Shown: positions 1 through 11,841, counted from the stretch's first letter. The stretch is DNA of 64,000 nt from Phorcus lineatus (GCA_921293015.1 OV121090.1:38932533-38996532), one strand, 5' to 3'. Made by a program: numbers and translations. Notes: generated by a model not told the origin, from the letters alone.

Positions 1-2
1 AG

Positions 3-1175
3 GTATCCCAATCAGAACAACGCTAGACAACTCCACAACAGTTCAGTATGCCAGTCTTGTTCATAGTTTGACAACCAAAGCCAAGAGTTGTGTACGTGAT
101 ATCGACCCCACAAATGAGCTGCAGTTCTTCAGAATGCGAACGAAAAAAACTGAGATAATGGTGGCTCCAGGTAAATAACTCATATCTGAAATATCATTCT
201 TTCCAAACAGGAAAATAATGTTTGTTGCAAATCTAGGATGGATTGTAACAGATAGTTTAGGAATGAATAACCTTTATTGGGAGAGAATTTTTAAAGTAGG
301 TTATGTAAAAATTGACAATGTTACATGGAATAAAAGTTTAAAAAAATATTTTTTCTCTACTTGAATACAAACTTGGTCATTGGTTCCTCTCCACACGGTC
401 TGACAAAAGCACATATAGGCACATGTTCTGTTAAAAGTTTAGTGCTAGTCATAAAGCAGACCAATCACGTCATCCCATTTAAAATGTAGGATGATGGTTA
501 TCATGTAGAACAAATTTCCCCTAGCAACTGATGCCTGAAATGCTCTTTGCAAGATACCTTGTGATTGACTAACAGAATTTTTGTCAGAACCATGTGCTAA
601 TCAGCCTGTTGTTAGACCCATGTGCAAGTTTTACCTGGTATAGACAATAATTTGAATTTTTTATTCCTCGATATTAATCAGACTGCACAAAACTGGAGCA
701 CACATTAATCCCTAGCTCAAATAGAGTGTTGCATACACAAGTAATTGTTTTGACTTTATATCGGGCATGCAGTTTACTTATTTCTCTTGCTCTCCCTTTT
801 CTAATACAAAACCACCCTCATTTCATATAATTAAGAAGACACACTCGTTATGGCAATTTACGTTTTGAGTCTCAGAAGGGTTGTAGATAAGGGTGAACCT
901 GTCTGTGTAATGGGTAATCTTTAAAATATACTCATTCATGATATATCAATGTTCTGTTTTTGTTTTGCAAGCATTATAAAGAAGATGACTATCCTTAAAC
1001 ATGTCCTCCTTTAACTCATCAGCTTCTAGAATGCCTTTCACAGGAGGCAGGATTTGTGAGCTTACAATGTTTTGATACTGTGATAAATAAAATATTTAAA
1101 AAAACTAATCAACTGAAATTCTTTCTTCCAGAAAAGGACTATCTTCTGATTGTCATCCAGGTACCGGAATGTTGA
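3..1175 (+). CDS. DYNLRB: Dynein light chain roadblock-type, upstream tandem copy (3' part only)
   Basis: Only the last two coding exons lie in the window: 3-170, just after an AG acceptor at the very edge, and 1132-1175, ending in TGA. The 168-bp exon opens inside the Gly codon of [12 protein letters not shown] and runs to MVAP. The last 44-bp exon encodes [12 protein letters not shown]. The donor (gtaaat at 171) and acceptor (ttccag before 1132) are canonical, and both junctions have the same phase as the complete copy at 12722-15103. Roadblock/LC7 proteins are about 96 aa, form dimers, and bind the dynein intermediate chain to link cargo. The 70 visible residues differ from the other copy at about six sites, mostly mild changes, so both look selected. 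A likely poly(A) signal AATAAA is at 1863-1868. The first two exons must lie left of the window. Confidence 0.93.
171..1131 (+). other. Last intron of the upstream roadblock gene
   Basis: AT-rich intron between the two visible exons. I see no coding segment or recognisable repeat in it. The equivalent intron of the second copy (14799-15059) is much shorter and not visibly similar, which argues that the duplication is old. Confidence 0.8.
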
Positions 1176-1862
1176 ATATTGTACATCTGTACGATTGGAC
1201 AAGTTACATATAATGGCCCTTCTCAACATCTTCATAAATCATAGCATTGTTGAAAATAAAATGGTCTCCAATTTCAAAATTTATTTGAGTCAAATTCTTT
1301 ACACATTATTGTTATTGAAATCTATTGCCATTGGTCTTGTAAAGGATGTATGGAAAGGATAATTTTATGGCATGTGGTTTGTTTTTGGAGAATTTACAAA
1401 ATGTAATCGAAGTTACCTCCCTTTATTCATTCTTCACTGTGTCAAAAAAGAAAATGGTCTTAGACAAGTCTCTATTGACTTGAAAACTAGTAACAAGATT
1501 GTATTAAAAGTGAGTTAAAGATGGTTTGAAAAAATAATATCTTTAAGATGTCAAACAGTTGACAGTTTGACAATTAGAAAACAAGTACTTGTGAAATTTA
1601 AGAATGAGATCTCTATGAGATTGTAATTTATTAATAATTGTTGCATTATGTAGCATTATGTAGCTTTAAAGTGTCACAGAAGAGTAACTATTCTACAATA
1701 TTTACTTCATGATTACATATTGTTCTGATATAAATCATTGCCCATTTAGCTTAAAAAACAGATTAGGTCATGTTTGTGGACTTCCACTTAATTTATTTCA
1801 ACTGATATTCATGAATTGTCACATCAAGAGACTTTGTATATTGTATATACCTATTCTTTTCA

Positions 1863-1868
1863 AATAAA
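1863..1868 (+). terminator. Poly(A) signal of the upstream roadblock gene
   Basis: AATAAA in the context ttcaaataaaactt, about 690 bases after the stop codon at 1173-1175, with no other coding sequence between. Confidence 0.55.
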
Positions 1869-2242
1869 ACTTGAAAATATCTTTCTTGACTTGTTTTTAC
1901 TGAATGATTCAGGTGACTTTGAAATGACGACTGAACAACCATACTAGACTCAGTGTCAGCCAGTGACTATATTTTTTAGGTCAATATCTTATTATCCTGT
2001 AGGTTTATTTCTGTCTCTAGTGCTGACGTTGAAAATGAAACTTTGAAAAACACTTTTCAATGTGGACAAAATCCACTAAGGCAGAATTTGAGACGTTTAA
2101 GATACATTTCCTGAAATTCCCATTATTTTTATATCTTTAGTCTCCAAGTGGTAAGCTAGCTGACAGGGATGTGGATATTAAAATATTTAGGCCTAGTTGG
2201 TCCCACCCAGATGATGATCATTCATAGCTTGTACAATCTCGT

Positions 2243-2350
2243 TGAAATCAGATCGAAACTTGTCCTCGTACCTTGCTGTGTTTCTTGATCTGACCACTGC
2301 TCCAGGAGAGCCGCATCAGACGGTATGTAACAAGTTTCGATCTGATTTCA
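2243..2350. repeat. Exact 21-bp inverted repeat (hairpin)
   Basis: The arm at 2243-2263 (TGAAATCAGATCGAAAC...) is the exact reverse complement of 2330-2350. Similarity continues outward for about 8 more bases with two mismatches. The loop is about 66 bases. It lies in the otherwise featureless 1881-3088 interval and may be the end of a small MITE. Confidence 0.7.
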
Positions 2351-3471
2351 ATTAGATTGAAGCTTGTCTATTGGTCCTGACGAAAGTATGTAGATTATTG
2401 TCCAAATAACTGACACCACCTCCCAATTTCAAATATGGACAACTTTTGAATTTCCATCATTGCGCCTTTTTATATCTATTGTCCATAAACTAGTTCTTCT
2501 TCGCGACTAACATCTGAAATGCTATTGTCCTACTTAAAACAACAGGGCTTAGCTTGAGTACAACTTTAGGTGTTTAACCAAATCCAGTGGGCATTGGAAG
2601 CTAAAATTTTATCATTATTACAGTGAGACTAAAGTTTGTAGAATTAACCTTGTTCCACCCTAAAATATTGGAAACAGGGTTCCAACCTCTTGGCGTCAGT
2701 ATTTTTTCTCCAGAAACCACCAAGACAAGATATATCAAATTTTTAGCTCTTCAGACCTGAAAGGTAAGACAGGCTTATGACATGGCCCGTTGCCGCCTTC
2801 TGTCCTCAATAAACTTTTCACATTTTCGACTCCCCAAAATCCCCTTTTCGAGCCAGGCATTTTCACTGAAATATTAAGTTATCTTTTTCTCCAAACCATT
2901 TTGCATAGGTGGCTGGAATTTTAAGAATAACATTTTTCTGACATGTAAACTTGGTGTTGAGAGTTGACCCCCCTTCAAATATGTACGTCGGGTGTCCATC
3001 CTTGAATATACTTTTTTTCTGTTATCAATAAACCGTTGCCCAAGCGGCGCTAAAACAAACCTCACTCAAACTGTTAACGCTAGTCATCTTAAAGTGATAC
3101 AGAGTATGTTAAACGATTTTTTATGTGGCTCAAATAAGAGCCAAAATAGCATATGTCCTGAGCTAAGTTAAAGTCACCCATTTTAACTTACATCTTCATC
3201 TCTGAAATGTAAAACTTACCACATTTCCTGGTTTACAATGATAAATATAAATATTAAATGATAATATAAATGTTAGGAAATCGAAATTCTTCGTCCAATT
3301 TACATGTACATCAGTTAAATAACCTTTTTATCACCTCAAATCAATATTTGTCTTTATGTTCTGCTGTTAATTAGTTTTAAAAATTACGTTTGAGTCATTG
3401 GCGCGCGCCATTGTGCGGTTTTCCATTCCAAAGAGCGACTTTAACCTGTTTATTGTCTCTATACTTCCTGA

Positions 3472-3570
3472 CTTGCGGAATTTAGAGTTATCGTTCGTGA
3501 TTAGAGTTATCCGTCCTTGGGAACAGGTATGTGCACTCCCGGTTGGTTGACGTTGCCGCCATGGGTCGTG
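3472..3570 (+). repeat. Left terminal inverted repeat of the ISL2EU element
   Basis: Begins CTTGCGGAATTTAGAG and ends at GCCGCCATGGGTCGTG. It is the reverse complement of 9283-9381 with one mismatch. It contains two direct copies of TTAGAGTTATC (3482 and 3501, 19 bases apart), candidate transposase-binding repeats. Its inner end holds the transposase start codon at 3561. Confidence 0.93.
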
Positions 3571-5505
3571 ATTATTGCGCCATAAAAGACTGCAGTAATT
3601 CAGCTGGAGTGATTGGGAGGTTCGGTAAGAGGGTGAAACTTCATCATCTACCAAAAGACCGGGGGTTAAGATCCGCATGGATACGTGCGATAAGTCGTAA
3701 ACAGTTCACGCCTTCGAAATACACTCAGGTATTGATTTTACTTCACTCGTGTCTGATCTAAGACAAGCTAATTTATTTATTATCCCAAGGCGAAATTTAC
3801 TCTTTATCTTAGACAAATCTCGAGTGTAAAAAATATAGATAAAGCAGCTATAACGCATATCCGTACATAAATGTATATACCATCGAGTATCAGTGGTACC
3901 GGTATTAGAAACACACTTACATGAACTTAATGGCTGGTAATGAAAAACCTCCTGAAAACGGTATACGATTTTTCTATTTTTTTTGGGTGTCACCTGTGTT
4001 TAATGTATTTGTATTTGTCAAATTATGACGATGCATAATATTTTGCTTTGACAAACAGATTTGTTCAGACCACTTTGTCGATGGAGATGGAAGATCCTGG
4101 AAAAGCGATATCCCCACTTTGTTCTTGCCACAGAAGGTGGAGAAAACTACCAAACCAAGGACCTCATTAACAAGCAGCACTGGATTTTCCAGAAATGTCC
4201 CTGCTACACCGGATAATCCCATCGAGCCTTTCATCTTGGACCACCTGGAATGTCATTCGTATGTTTTCCTTCGGTCTATCTCCTTGTCAATAACATACTT
4301 TACTTCAATTAATCAGAAAATCGGTAGTAAAAACAACATTGAAATTCATTGTGAAATAGGAATGTTTTGTTTTCAACAATATTTATTTTTGATATTTTAT
4401 GTCATCCATTAATATATGTACTCGCATGACAGATAGCCGAAGACGGTTTGATTTGTTTCTATATTTGTCTAAAATTTACGTTTTCAGTTATGGGGCGGTT
4501 CAGGATCAGTCAGAAAGCGGGAAAGAGGCTATAGGTACAGCATCTCAGACATCGTGTGTTGACACAAGAGATTCCCATATTTCAACAATTAGGCCAGAGA
4601 TATCAATAGAAGATATAAAGACGTCAGATTCAAACATGATGTTCTATACAGGCCTCCCCAACTATTCAACCTTCGATGCCTTGTTTCAGAGTTTAATACT
4701 GCATGGAGCTGATAAGTTGAATGTTGAGGATAGTGAAATGTCAAAAAAGCAAACAGTCCGAAAGCTTAGACTTGTAGATGAATTTCTTTTAGTGCTGATG
4801 AGACTCAGACTTGGGCTTTTATTAAAGGATTTAGAATATCGATTCAAAATTTCCTCAAGTAGCGTATCTAGAATATTTTCTGCCTGGATCGGATTCATGC
4901 ACAAATGTTTTGAACACTTAGTATTTCTTCCAAAACTTGAAGTATTGCAACAGAAAATACCAGACTGCTTCAGAAATTTTAAAGATACCAGGATCATCTT
5001 AGATTGCACAGAACTGTTCATACAAACACCATCATCACTTGAGAATAAGAGTCAAACTTACTCACACTACAAATCCCATAATACTTTTAAGGCTCTAGTT
5101 GGCATTAGCATGACAGGTGCAGTTGTGTTAGTTTCAAAATTGTATGGAGGATCAGCCTCTGATGTGTACATTACCCGTAACAGCGGTTTGATAGAATTGT
5201 TAGAACCTGGTGATGCTGTCATGGTTGACAAAGGTTTTGTCCATCTAAGAAATGAACTGAAAGAAAAGGGAGTCAAACTGTACTGTCCCCCATTTTTATC
5301 TAAATCAGAACAGTTCAGTAAATCTGATGTTGAAACCACTAGGCGAATAGCCGCCGCAAGAATTCATGTCGAAAGAAAGATGGAACAGATTAAGAATTTC
5401 AGAATACTCCAATCAATAATGCCCATCAGCTTGAGTGGTGTAGCAGATTCTATATTTTTTGTCTGCAGTGCCCTAACAAACCTTCTACCACCACTAATAA
5501 ATTGA
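3561..5505 (+). CDS. THAP-domain DDE transposase of the ISL2EU element
   Basis: Three exons (3561-3728, 4059-4258, 4488-5505) give 461 aa ending TGA. I chose the ATG at 3561 for its perfect Kozak context GCCGCCATGG and because THAP domains begin at the N-terminus (MGRDYCAIKDC). Residues 1-78 form a C2CH THAP zinc finger: C6, C11, W40, C58, H61 and the IPTLF box near 74-78. The exon 1/2 junction falls inside the domain. Residues about 205-265 fit a helix-turn-helix (HTH_Tnp_4-like, LVDEFLLVLMRLRLGL). The C-terminal part is a DDE_Tnp_4-type nuclease with D295 (ILDCTELF), D370 (AVMVDKGF) and E418 (HVERKMEQ). It would bind the terminal repeats and cut and rejoin the element. All splice sites are GT-AG and no stops interrupt the exons. 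A harbinger-like relative is the main alternative; the YqaJ partner favours ISL2EU. Confidence 0.88.
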
Positions 5506-5857
5506 TTAGCAGTAGCTAAATAAATTTATTTAGTATTTACAGTGAATGTTAAATTCGTAAATTATTCAATGGAGGTTTACCAATTATTCCTTACAAAGTC
5601 TTCAATGAGGTTTCAATAGTAAACTTATAAGTGTTATCTATAAACAATATTATTGAATAAGTCTGTCTATTCGAAATTTAAGATGCTTTCAGTCGTTTGA
5701 ATTTCGAAGAAAAGTCCTAAAAACTGTTTCTTAAGTATCATCTTGAGTAATTGTGAACACCTCTAATAATTTCATGCAATTATTCTAGGATTTCAACTTT
5801 ACAGGAAATGACTGAAATCTTACAAACTGCCATTGAAGAGAGTCATTTTGAATTATC
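5506..5857. other. Transposase 3' region before the LINE
   Basis: AT-rich sequence inside the transposon, after the transposase stop and before the (TCAA)n-tailed LINE. It contains an in-line ctaaataaattt that could provide poly(A) signals (near 5517). No gene seen. Confidence 0.5.
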
Positions 5858-7017
5858 AATCAATCAATCTTTATTCAGTACTGAAGAGGCCACAGGCCTG
5901 TAGTACATTACATGTATAATGAGTATAAAGTCACTTATCAGTTATTTTCTAATACAATCTTTCTTCTTAACGCCATTGCAAAATATATATACATCGCCAA
6001 ATTCTGTAATAATAATGTGTTATTAGCTGTTAACAATGACATTAAATTTCGTTCACTAGGTTTCTATAATAATACGGTTTGAGATACCTTTTTCGTAGAT
6101 CCGTATAGACAGGGCATATAAGTAGGAAATGCAATTCATTTTCTATATCATTTCTGCTACAAAGTTGACATATTCTATTTTCCCTTGGCACACCTAAATA
6201 TCTACCAGTTTCAATGTATAATTCATGGGATGAGCAACGAAATCGGGTAAGGGCTACTCGAAATCTTTTTACATTAACTTTTGATAAGTAGTTTTCAAAA
6301 CATATATCAGATTTCCGTTGATTGTAAAATAAACATTTAGTTGACAGATGCAATGATTCGGACCATGATTGTAAATACATATCTTTCAATCTTTGGGTAA
6401 ATGATGAAATAAATTGGGTAGGGTTATCATCATTCCATACATAACCATATCCCGTTTTGTTCAGCAATTCTTTTATGTCTGTCACCCAATTTCGTTTCCC
6501 ATTTTCGTCGTACAGTTTCATCATTTCATAACACATTTTTGAGAATCTATGACATGGCATTTTCTGTAATTTTAACCAGTATTTTATGGCTCTAATAGAG
6601 GAATATATAAATAAGGGATATCTACCTAATTCTCCATAAATCATAGTACTACAAGTACTCTGTTTTACCCCAAGAAATCTTTTGCATGCATATACTGTAG
6701 TTGCACTCGTTCTATACTTTCATATTGTCTTTATCCCCACATTTCAGATCCATAAAGAAGAATTGGGCTAATCTTGGTATCGAAAATTTTGAAAAATGTA
6801 TTTGAAGACATATCACCCAAATATCTCATATATTTATAAACTCCAATTAAAACTTTGACTGCTTGCACTGATGTAAGTTTTGTGTGCTTTGACCAGGCAA
6901 GAGTGTTAGAGAAATTTATGCCAAGGTATTTATAGACATTAGTAGTTTGAAGTAGGTTAACATTATTAACATGAGTTTTTATTGCATTATTATCGTGATT
7001 TTTCACTAATTTTGTTT
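5858..7017 (-). mobile_element. LINE 3' part inserted between the two ISL2EU genes
   Basis: The minus strand encodes the C-terminal part of a non-LTR retrotransposon polyprotein in broken frames. One block (7006-6731) reads NVYKYLGINFSNTLAW...ILLYGSEMWG, typical of the region after the reverse transcriptase. The next (6644-6042, about 200 aa) ends with the zinc-binding CQLC-x10-HFLLIC motif. The frame breaks between 6731 and 6644. The 3' end (+ strand 5858-5890) is a tail of ATCA/GATT repeats with an AATAAAG signal, as expected for target-primed insertion. The 5' part, including the endonuclease and most of the polymerase, is missing. Both transposon genes escaped disruption. Confidence 0.85.
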
Positions 7018-7489
7018 ACACATATGACTAAATATACGACTGAATGAACTTTAAGGGGAGGTAAATCGTGATGATCAATTTGATATGTCTTCCATATAAG
7101 TAATTATTTATCATGTTTTATATGAAATATGAAAAAGTTCAACGATTGGATCTTAGATAAAAAAAAGAATTATGTATTATGCTATAGATAAATCAATTGA
7201 CTACTAAAAAATATTGTATATCGACATACGGACATAACATGCTGTCAGGTTCACAATGCATTAATCACTGAATAAAATATTTCTCCATACAACGTTAATG
7301 TTTGTGTTTGATTTGGTTGCGTTTTAAAGTATCATTTGCAAAATTTCCATCAAAGAAGATAAGATATGATAAGAAATTACAATATTCATTTAACATAGGA
7401 TGATAGTCGGACTAATTCTGAAAATCTACAAATACATCACACCCGGTCATTTGACTGTATTTAGGAATCAGCAACATCTTTGTTATGAT
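7018..7489. other. Spacer inside the ISL2EU element
   Basis: AT-rich sequence between the LINE 5' truncation point and the nuclease stop codon. Probably the 3' untranslated region of the nuclease gene. No further feature seen. Confidence 0.4.
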
Positions 7490-9292
7490 TTATGTTTTCA
7501 ATATTAAAGGGAGAATATTATTTTTATAGAAAATCTCAAGTTTAGGTTTTAACTCCTCCCAGAATTGTCTATCAAAAGACACTGTTATGACTTTAAGGTC
7601 TTTCTTTGTGTACACCACAAAGTCACAAAGACCCATTTGGGAAATTGCCATCTGTCCCTGTATTTGTGTATAATATCGGTGAGTCTTCTTCAGGTGGAGT
7701 TGGTTATCGTTATCGATAGAACAGCAAAATGATTTGTCTCTGCAGGCTTCACTCACAGTATGGTCACGCCATTTATAAGGGCACTTTATCTCCAACAATC
7801 GTTGTTCCCCAGAGTCATAATGCATAACCCCATCAGGGCTTGCTCCCAAATAACACCTATCTCTGCACAAATACATACCACAGTCTGATACACGTACATT
7901 TACCTTATGAAAAAGCTTTTTGTACGCCACCACCTTCTTCTTTGCCACTGCTTCTGATTTCCTACCCCACAATACAGCTGCACTTTGTACTTCATCAGAA
8001 CTACATGTTAACCTCTTAATCAAAACAGCTGGATCGGTACTGACCCTCCTCACCATAACATCATGGAAGTTACTACTTGTAATTCTGAACTTCCTAAGCT
8101 TGATCCATAATTGATTACGGCTTTGACCTCTTGTCCTCTCCTCAACTTCCTTGACTATAGAATCTGATATTTTTACAAAGTTGTCAAATTTCCTCTCTGA
8201 ATCTATGTCTTCAAGTTTTGCAGTGTCCATTAAAGAAATGTATTTACCACTTGGAAGCAACACTTCTTCGGAAGTAGAAACCTTTTCAACATGGTCAACA
8301 TTGACATCGTGACAAATGTCTGAGTCAGTCTGGTCAGGGTTTGGCAACATATCAAGCAACACAGCATTAGAAGTGCCTAACTTGCGTGTAAGTGTGGTTA
8401 AAAAATCCTTTCCGTCCACTTCAGCAGCATAGTAGTTTGATGTCTTTGCTTTCACAACTTCCTCATGGCCATAACGAAGTCGTTTGAATTGCATATTATC
8501 AACAGTTGTCGCTTGTTTCTTTCTCTTTGTCGGCTTATTCCATTTACATGGTTTGGATGTGACGGGAATGTCATCTTCTCCATACTCAGAGCTCTTTGAA
8601 CTTATATCTTCAAGTGCGAACAGCAACCCTGCTATGTGGGTACATCCTTCACCGAGCCTGCAAATGGAAATCCCGAATATTAAGTATCCATATAAGGATG
8701 GTTTAATTCTTTAAATCGATTTACGTAAATTTCATTTCTTGATTGACCAGGGGAAGAAAAGGAACATTTATCGATAATAATTTATCATTACCTGTGTCCA
8801 ATTACTCAATTATGCAATTAAGAATTAGATTCATCTAAAGAAATAATCAACAACTGGTAATCAATCTGATTCACTCTTTTAATAAGTCACTTACCCTGCC
8901 GGACAGGTGCAATGAGCTTTGTTCACACAGAATGGCTGTCTTGTAACCAACATCCACTGTTGGTATGATCCTTGTTTCATTGATGGGAAACAATTAGACC
9001 TAACATAACACATGTCTTCCCTGTCGTTAATGATGTTCACCATTATGTTGTGTACGTATTTCTCCTTAAAAAAATTGTACCCTCTAACATATTGTCTATA
9101 ACAATTCATCTTCTGCTTGTCGTCAGTGCGATGCGAGCTACGTAATAAGTAATCTTCGACATTTGTGTGGCTTAATTTAGGATAAAGCTTAAGATTAGTT
9201 GTCCACGTTGATGTCAACTCACTAATTGGGGGAATAAGTTGAGTTTGTATTTCGATTGTAGAGTTTCGACACTTCTTTTTAACACGACCCAT
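7490..9292 (-). CDS. SWIM zinc finger + YqaJ-type exonuclease of the ISL2EU element
   Basis: Two exons on the minus strand (9292-8895, then 8657-7490) give 521 aa. The ATG at 9292-9290 has the same GCCGCCATGG context as the transposase because both lie inside the inverted repeats; both proteins start MGR. The exon junction falls inside a SWIM-type zinc site, CTC (C128, C130) joined to CTH (C138, H140), which supports the splice. Residues about 305-505 match the lambda-exonuclease/YqaJ fold: E368 (GRKSEAVA), D408 in GASPDG, E422 and K424 in LEIKCP, then YYTQIQGQM near 462-469. YqaJ-like proteins are phage-type recombinases that resect DNA ends. The accessory role in this transposon group is unproven; helping repair or capture at the donor or target site is an inference. 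The frame is intact and the catalytic residues are present. Confidence 0.87.
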
Positions 9293-9381
9293 GGCGGCAA
9301 CGTCAACCAACCGGAAGTGCACATACCTGTTCCCAAGGACGGATAACTCTAATCACGAACGATAACTCTAAATTCCGCAAG
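9283..9381 (-). repeat. Right terminal inverted repeat of the ISL2EU element
   Basis: Reverse complement of 3472-3570 with one mismatch. It carries the start codon of the nuclease gene at its inner end and the same two TTAGAGTTATC direct repeats. Confidence 0.93.
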
Positions 9382-9489
9382 TACCGATATAGGATTCTGA
9401 TTTTCTGAAACAACCACTACTTATCGATAAAATAACAACATTTATGAAGTTTGACATGTTTGACTCTAACATACTCTGTGTCCCTTTAA

Positions 9490-11841
9490 CTTATAAATGA
9501 GAATAATATCATCTTAGTAAAATGAAGACTGAGATATGTCAATTTTATTGTCCTCCCCCCCAGAAAAAAAGGGCGTGGCCGGGGTGCAAATAATGTGTTA
9601 TTAACAAACAAAAATGGCTAGGTCTTTGAAAAAGCATTGTCATAAGTTCCATTTGATCATATTGTTGCGGTAATAAGTGTACAAAGGAGCCCAAGTTCAT
9701 GCCTGTAGGACAAATAATATTTAAACTAAAACATAAAACCATTTTGCTAGCTGTTGTGTCGAGTGATTTTCCAGTGTGAGCTACTTCAGGACATCTGGCC
9801 AGAGCCGGACATGTTCACTGCCTAATTGCATAATATCGTGTATTGAGGGTTGGTGTATTATACCTATTCGTCGAATTTCTAGTTTTAGGATAGAAAAAAA
9901 CGTTCGACGGATCGGTACTGTGATTTTAGTTGTTGATTGCCTTACATAACGTTGGAACTTTTGAAAGAAAGTTTGTAGTTTTTATATCAAATGTTTTCTT
10001 AATGTATTTATTGATTTGAAAACGGATGTGTTAGTGTTTGGCTATGTACAATTGAAAGCTGACACCTTGAATAGACAATTTTTACCACGAAGTTTTGATT
10101 TTTGTGTGTTTTAAATGACGCATAAATACAAGTATTTGTCCAAATAGATTTATCATGAAAGTCTTTGTCTAAATAAATGTATCATCACCTCTAGGATGGA
10201 GACCTAGATGAGTATATTTTATTACCATCCCCGAACCAAAATTAAAAGCGTGGAAGGGTTGTTTAGGGGATCTCACTCAGAGTCGAATGATATAATATTT
10301 ATGTAATAATAATGATGAACTAAAATGAGCTCCTGTAGAACAAATGGAAAAGAAATTCGAACCAAAAATCCAGAAGCTTACCCTATTTTGAAACCTGCGT
10401 ATTAAGGGCAACCCTGCCTCTCTCATGAAATGGGGCAAGTATTTGCAAGACAGTCGTGGGTTCAAGAGGTGGAATATCTTGGGAAACGTCATATGGTTTG
10501 AACCCAAATGAAATTAATAATGTTTATCGAGTGCATTGACCTGTGACCAGCAGAGACCTTTAAGCGGAGATAAGCCAAATTCCAAGCTTAATTCCAAGTC
10601 ACAGAATCGTGTATGATCAAAAATAAAAGAATATAAAATAGTCGACTATCTAGCACCTATCAAAAAAGTATTCTTGTAGTAATATGTGTCCTTGATCGTT
10701 GACTCCAGCTGTTTTCTAGACTTATTTTCAACAAATGCAGTTAACCACGTAAAACATTTTGCAAGCATTTGATTAAACAAATTATTTGGAAGGTAAAGGT
10801 GCGAGTAATAGCAATTGTTCCAAATTGTTAATTCTTCCTTTTTCAAATAAACGAAAATTACTAGAATGAGGAATTCTTAACTAGACATGCATACATTGAC
10901 GAGCAGATTATGGTTACATGTTTTGTGACGATCCATTGGATATCGTAAACATTCATTTCTTATTCATGTCCCCGACATCATGCACAGGACGAGGAGCTAC
11001 GGAGCCAATGACTCTACATATTTTTAAAGATCTGCAATCATGCCTTGTTTCTTATAAAAATGATTTCTTCTAAGTGACATTGGCTCCTTTTTTAACAATA
11101 TATTCAGTATTTATTCATTATTTTATTTATCTATTTTCCTTTTCTGTTCTAATAATAAAGATTGTTTTTTCCCTTTTATCTTCAGAGGGTCATATTTTCG
11201 CATTACCTAACCCGATCATCCGTAGTCGTAGAGGAAATAATCAAGATTCAAGTAAAAACCAATGGCGACCTTTCTTCTTAATGTGAACACCTTTTAATCG
11301 TTTGAGGTACGGAAATGGATTCGCATAACGTAACCATAGATAGAGCGATCGACTTAAAACTGATTCTTTTGATTGAAGAAAAATGTCTTGCAATTGGAAA
11401 GATTTATTTTTATTTTAGTTTTCGTGTCACTTTTTTATTTATCTAAAGAAACGCGCTACTGTCCCTTTTAACCTATATAAACCATACACGTTGTAAAACA
11501 TAAATTACGGTTTCATAATCCCTATGGAATTTCACAAACATTGTATTTGATTTGAAGTATGGTCAAAAAGCCTTCCTACACGGAAAATGATGTACACGAA
11601 TATGTCAGTTAAAAGACTGAATTTAATTTTGTTTTGAGTGGAACAATGAGACGTTTTCTCATGATATAAAATCAAACCTTTACACACGCTGTAACAATAT
11701 GTATAATGTTACGTGTGAAATTATAAATATGCAATTATCCCAGTCAAATCAGCAAAATATGACAAACAATGTAATTATTAAATATAACAATTTAACTAAT
11801 AAAAACAATGAGTTTAAAATTAAAAAAGGTGTACTGCTCCC
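9490..11841. other. Intergenic interval with no supported gene
   Basis: AT-rich DNA between the MITE end and the LINE tail at 11842. The short reading frames on both strands are low complexity, lack splice context and resemble no family I know. The right part is probably older LINE 3' sequence leading into 11842. Confidence 0.5.

Larger units (their letters stand above)
3472..9381. mobile_element. ISL2EU/IS4EU-type DNA transposon, near-intact, two genes
   Basis: Bounded by 99-bp terminal inverted repeats at 3472-3570 and 9283-9381 that differ at one base (GCACTCCC against GCACTTCC). It carries two convergent spliced genes: a THAP + DDE transposase (+) and a SWIM + YqaJ-type nuclease (-). The pairing of an IS4/IS5-like THAP transposase with a YqaJ-like recombinase protein is the hallmark of the eukaryotic ISL2EU group. 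A LINE of about 1.16 kb sits between the genes; without it the element is about 4.75 kb. Both reading frames are open across all exons, with consensus splice sites. With near-identical ends, this suggests recent mobility. Target duplications could not be defined confidently: the flanks are cttcctga on the left and taccgata on the right. Confidence 0.9.
3089..9489 (+). repeat. MITE family A, copy 1, split by the ISL2EU insertion
   Basis: The left half is 3089-3471 and the right half 9382-9489. The left terminus TTAAAGTGATACAGAGTATG and the right terminus ACTCTGTGTCCCTTTAA are inverted repeats. The left half has the family block ATGTGGCTCAAATAAGAGCC and the core TTGAGTCATTGGCGCGCG. The right half resumes with TTTTCTGAAACAACCACTAC, just as in the uninterrupted minus-strand copy at 50833-51260. 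The two halves are therefore one element interrupted by about 5.9 kb. Confidence 0.85.

Noticed and set aside
3531..3560. Upstream extension of the transposase before the ATG at 3561
   Set aside because: It opens with GTG, and the THAP domain with perfect Kozak begins at 3561.
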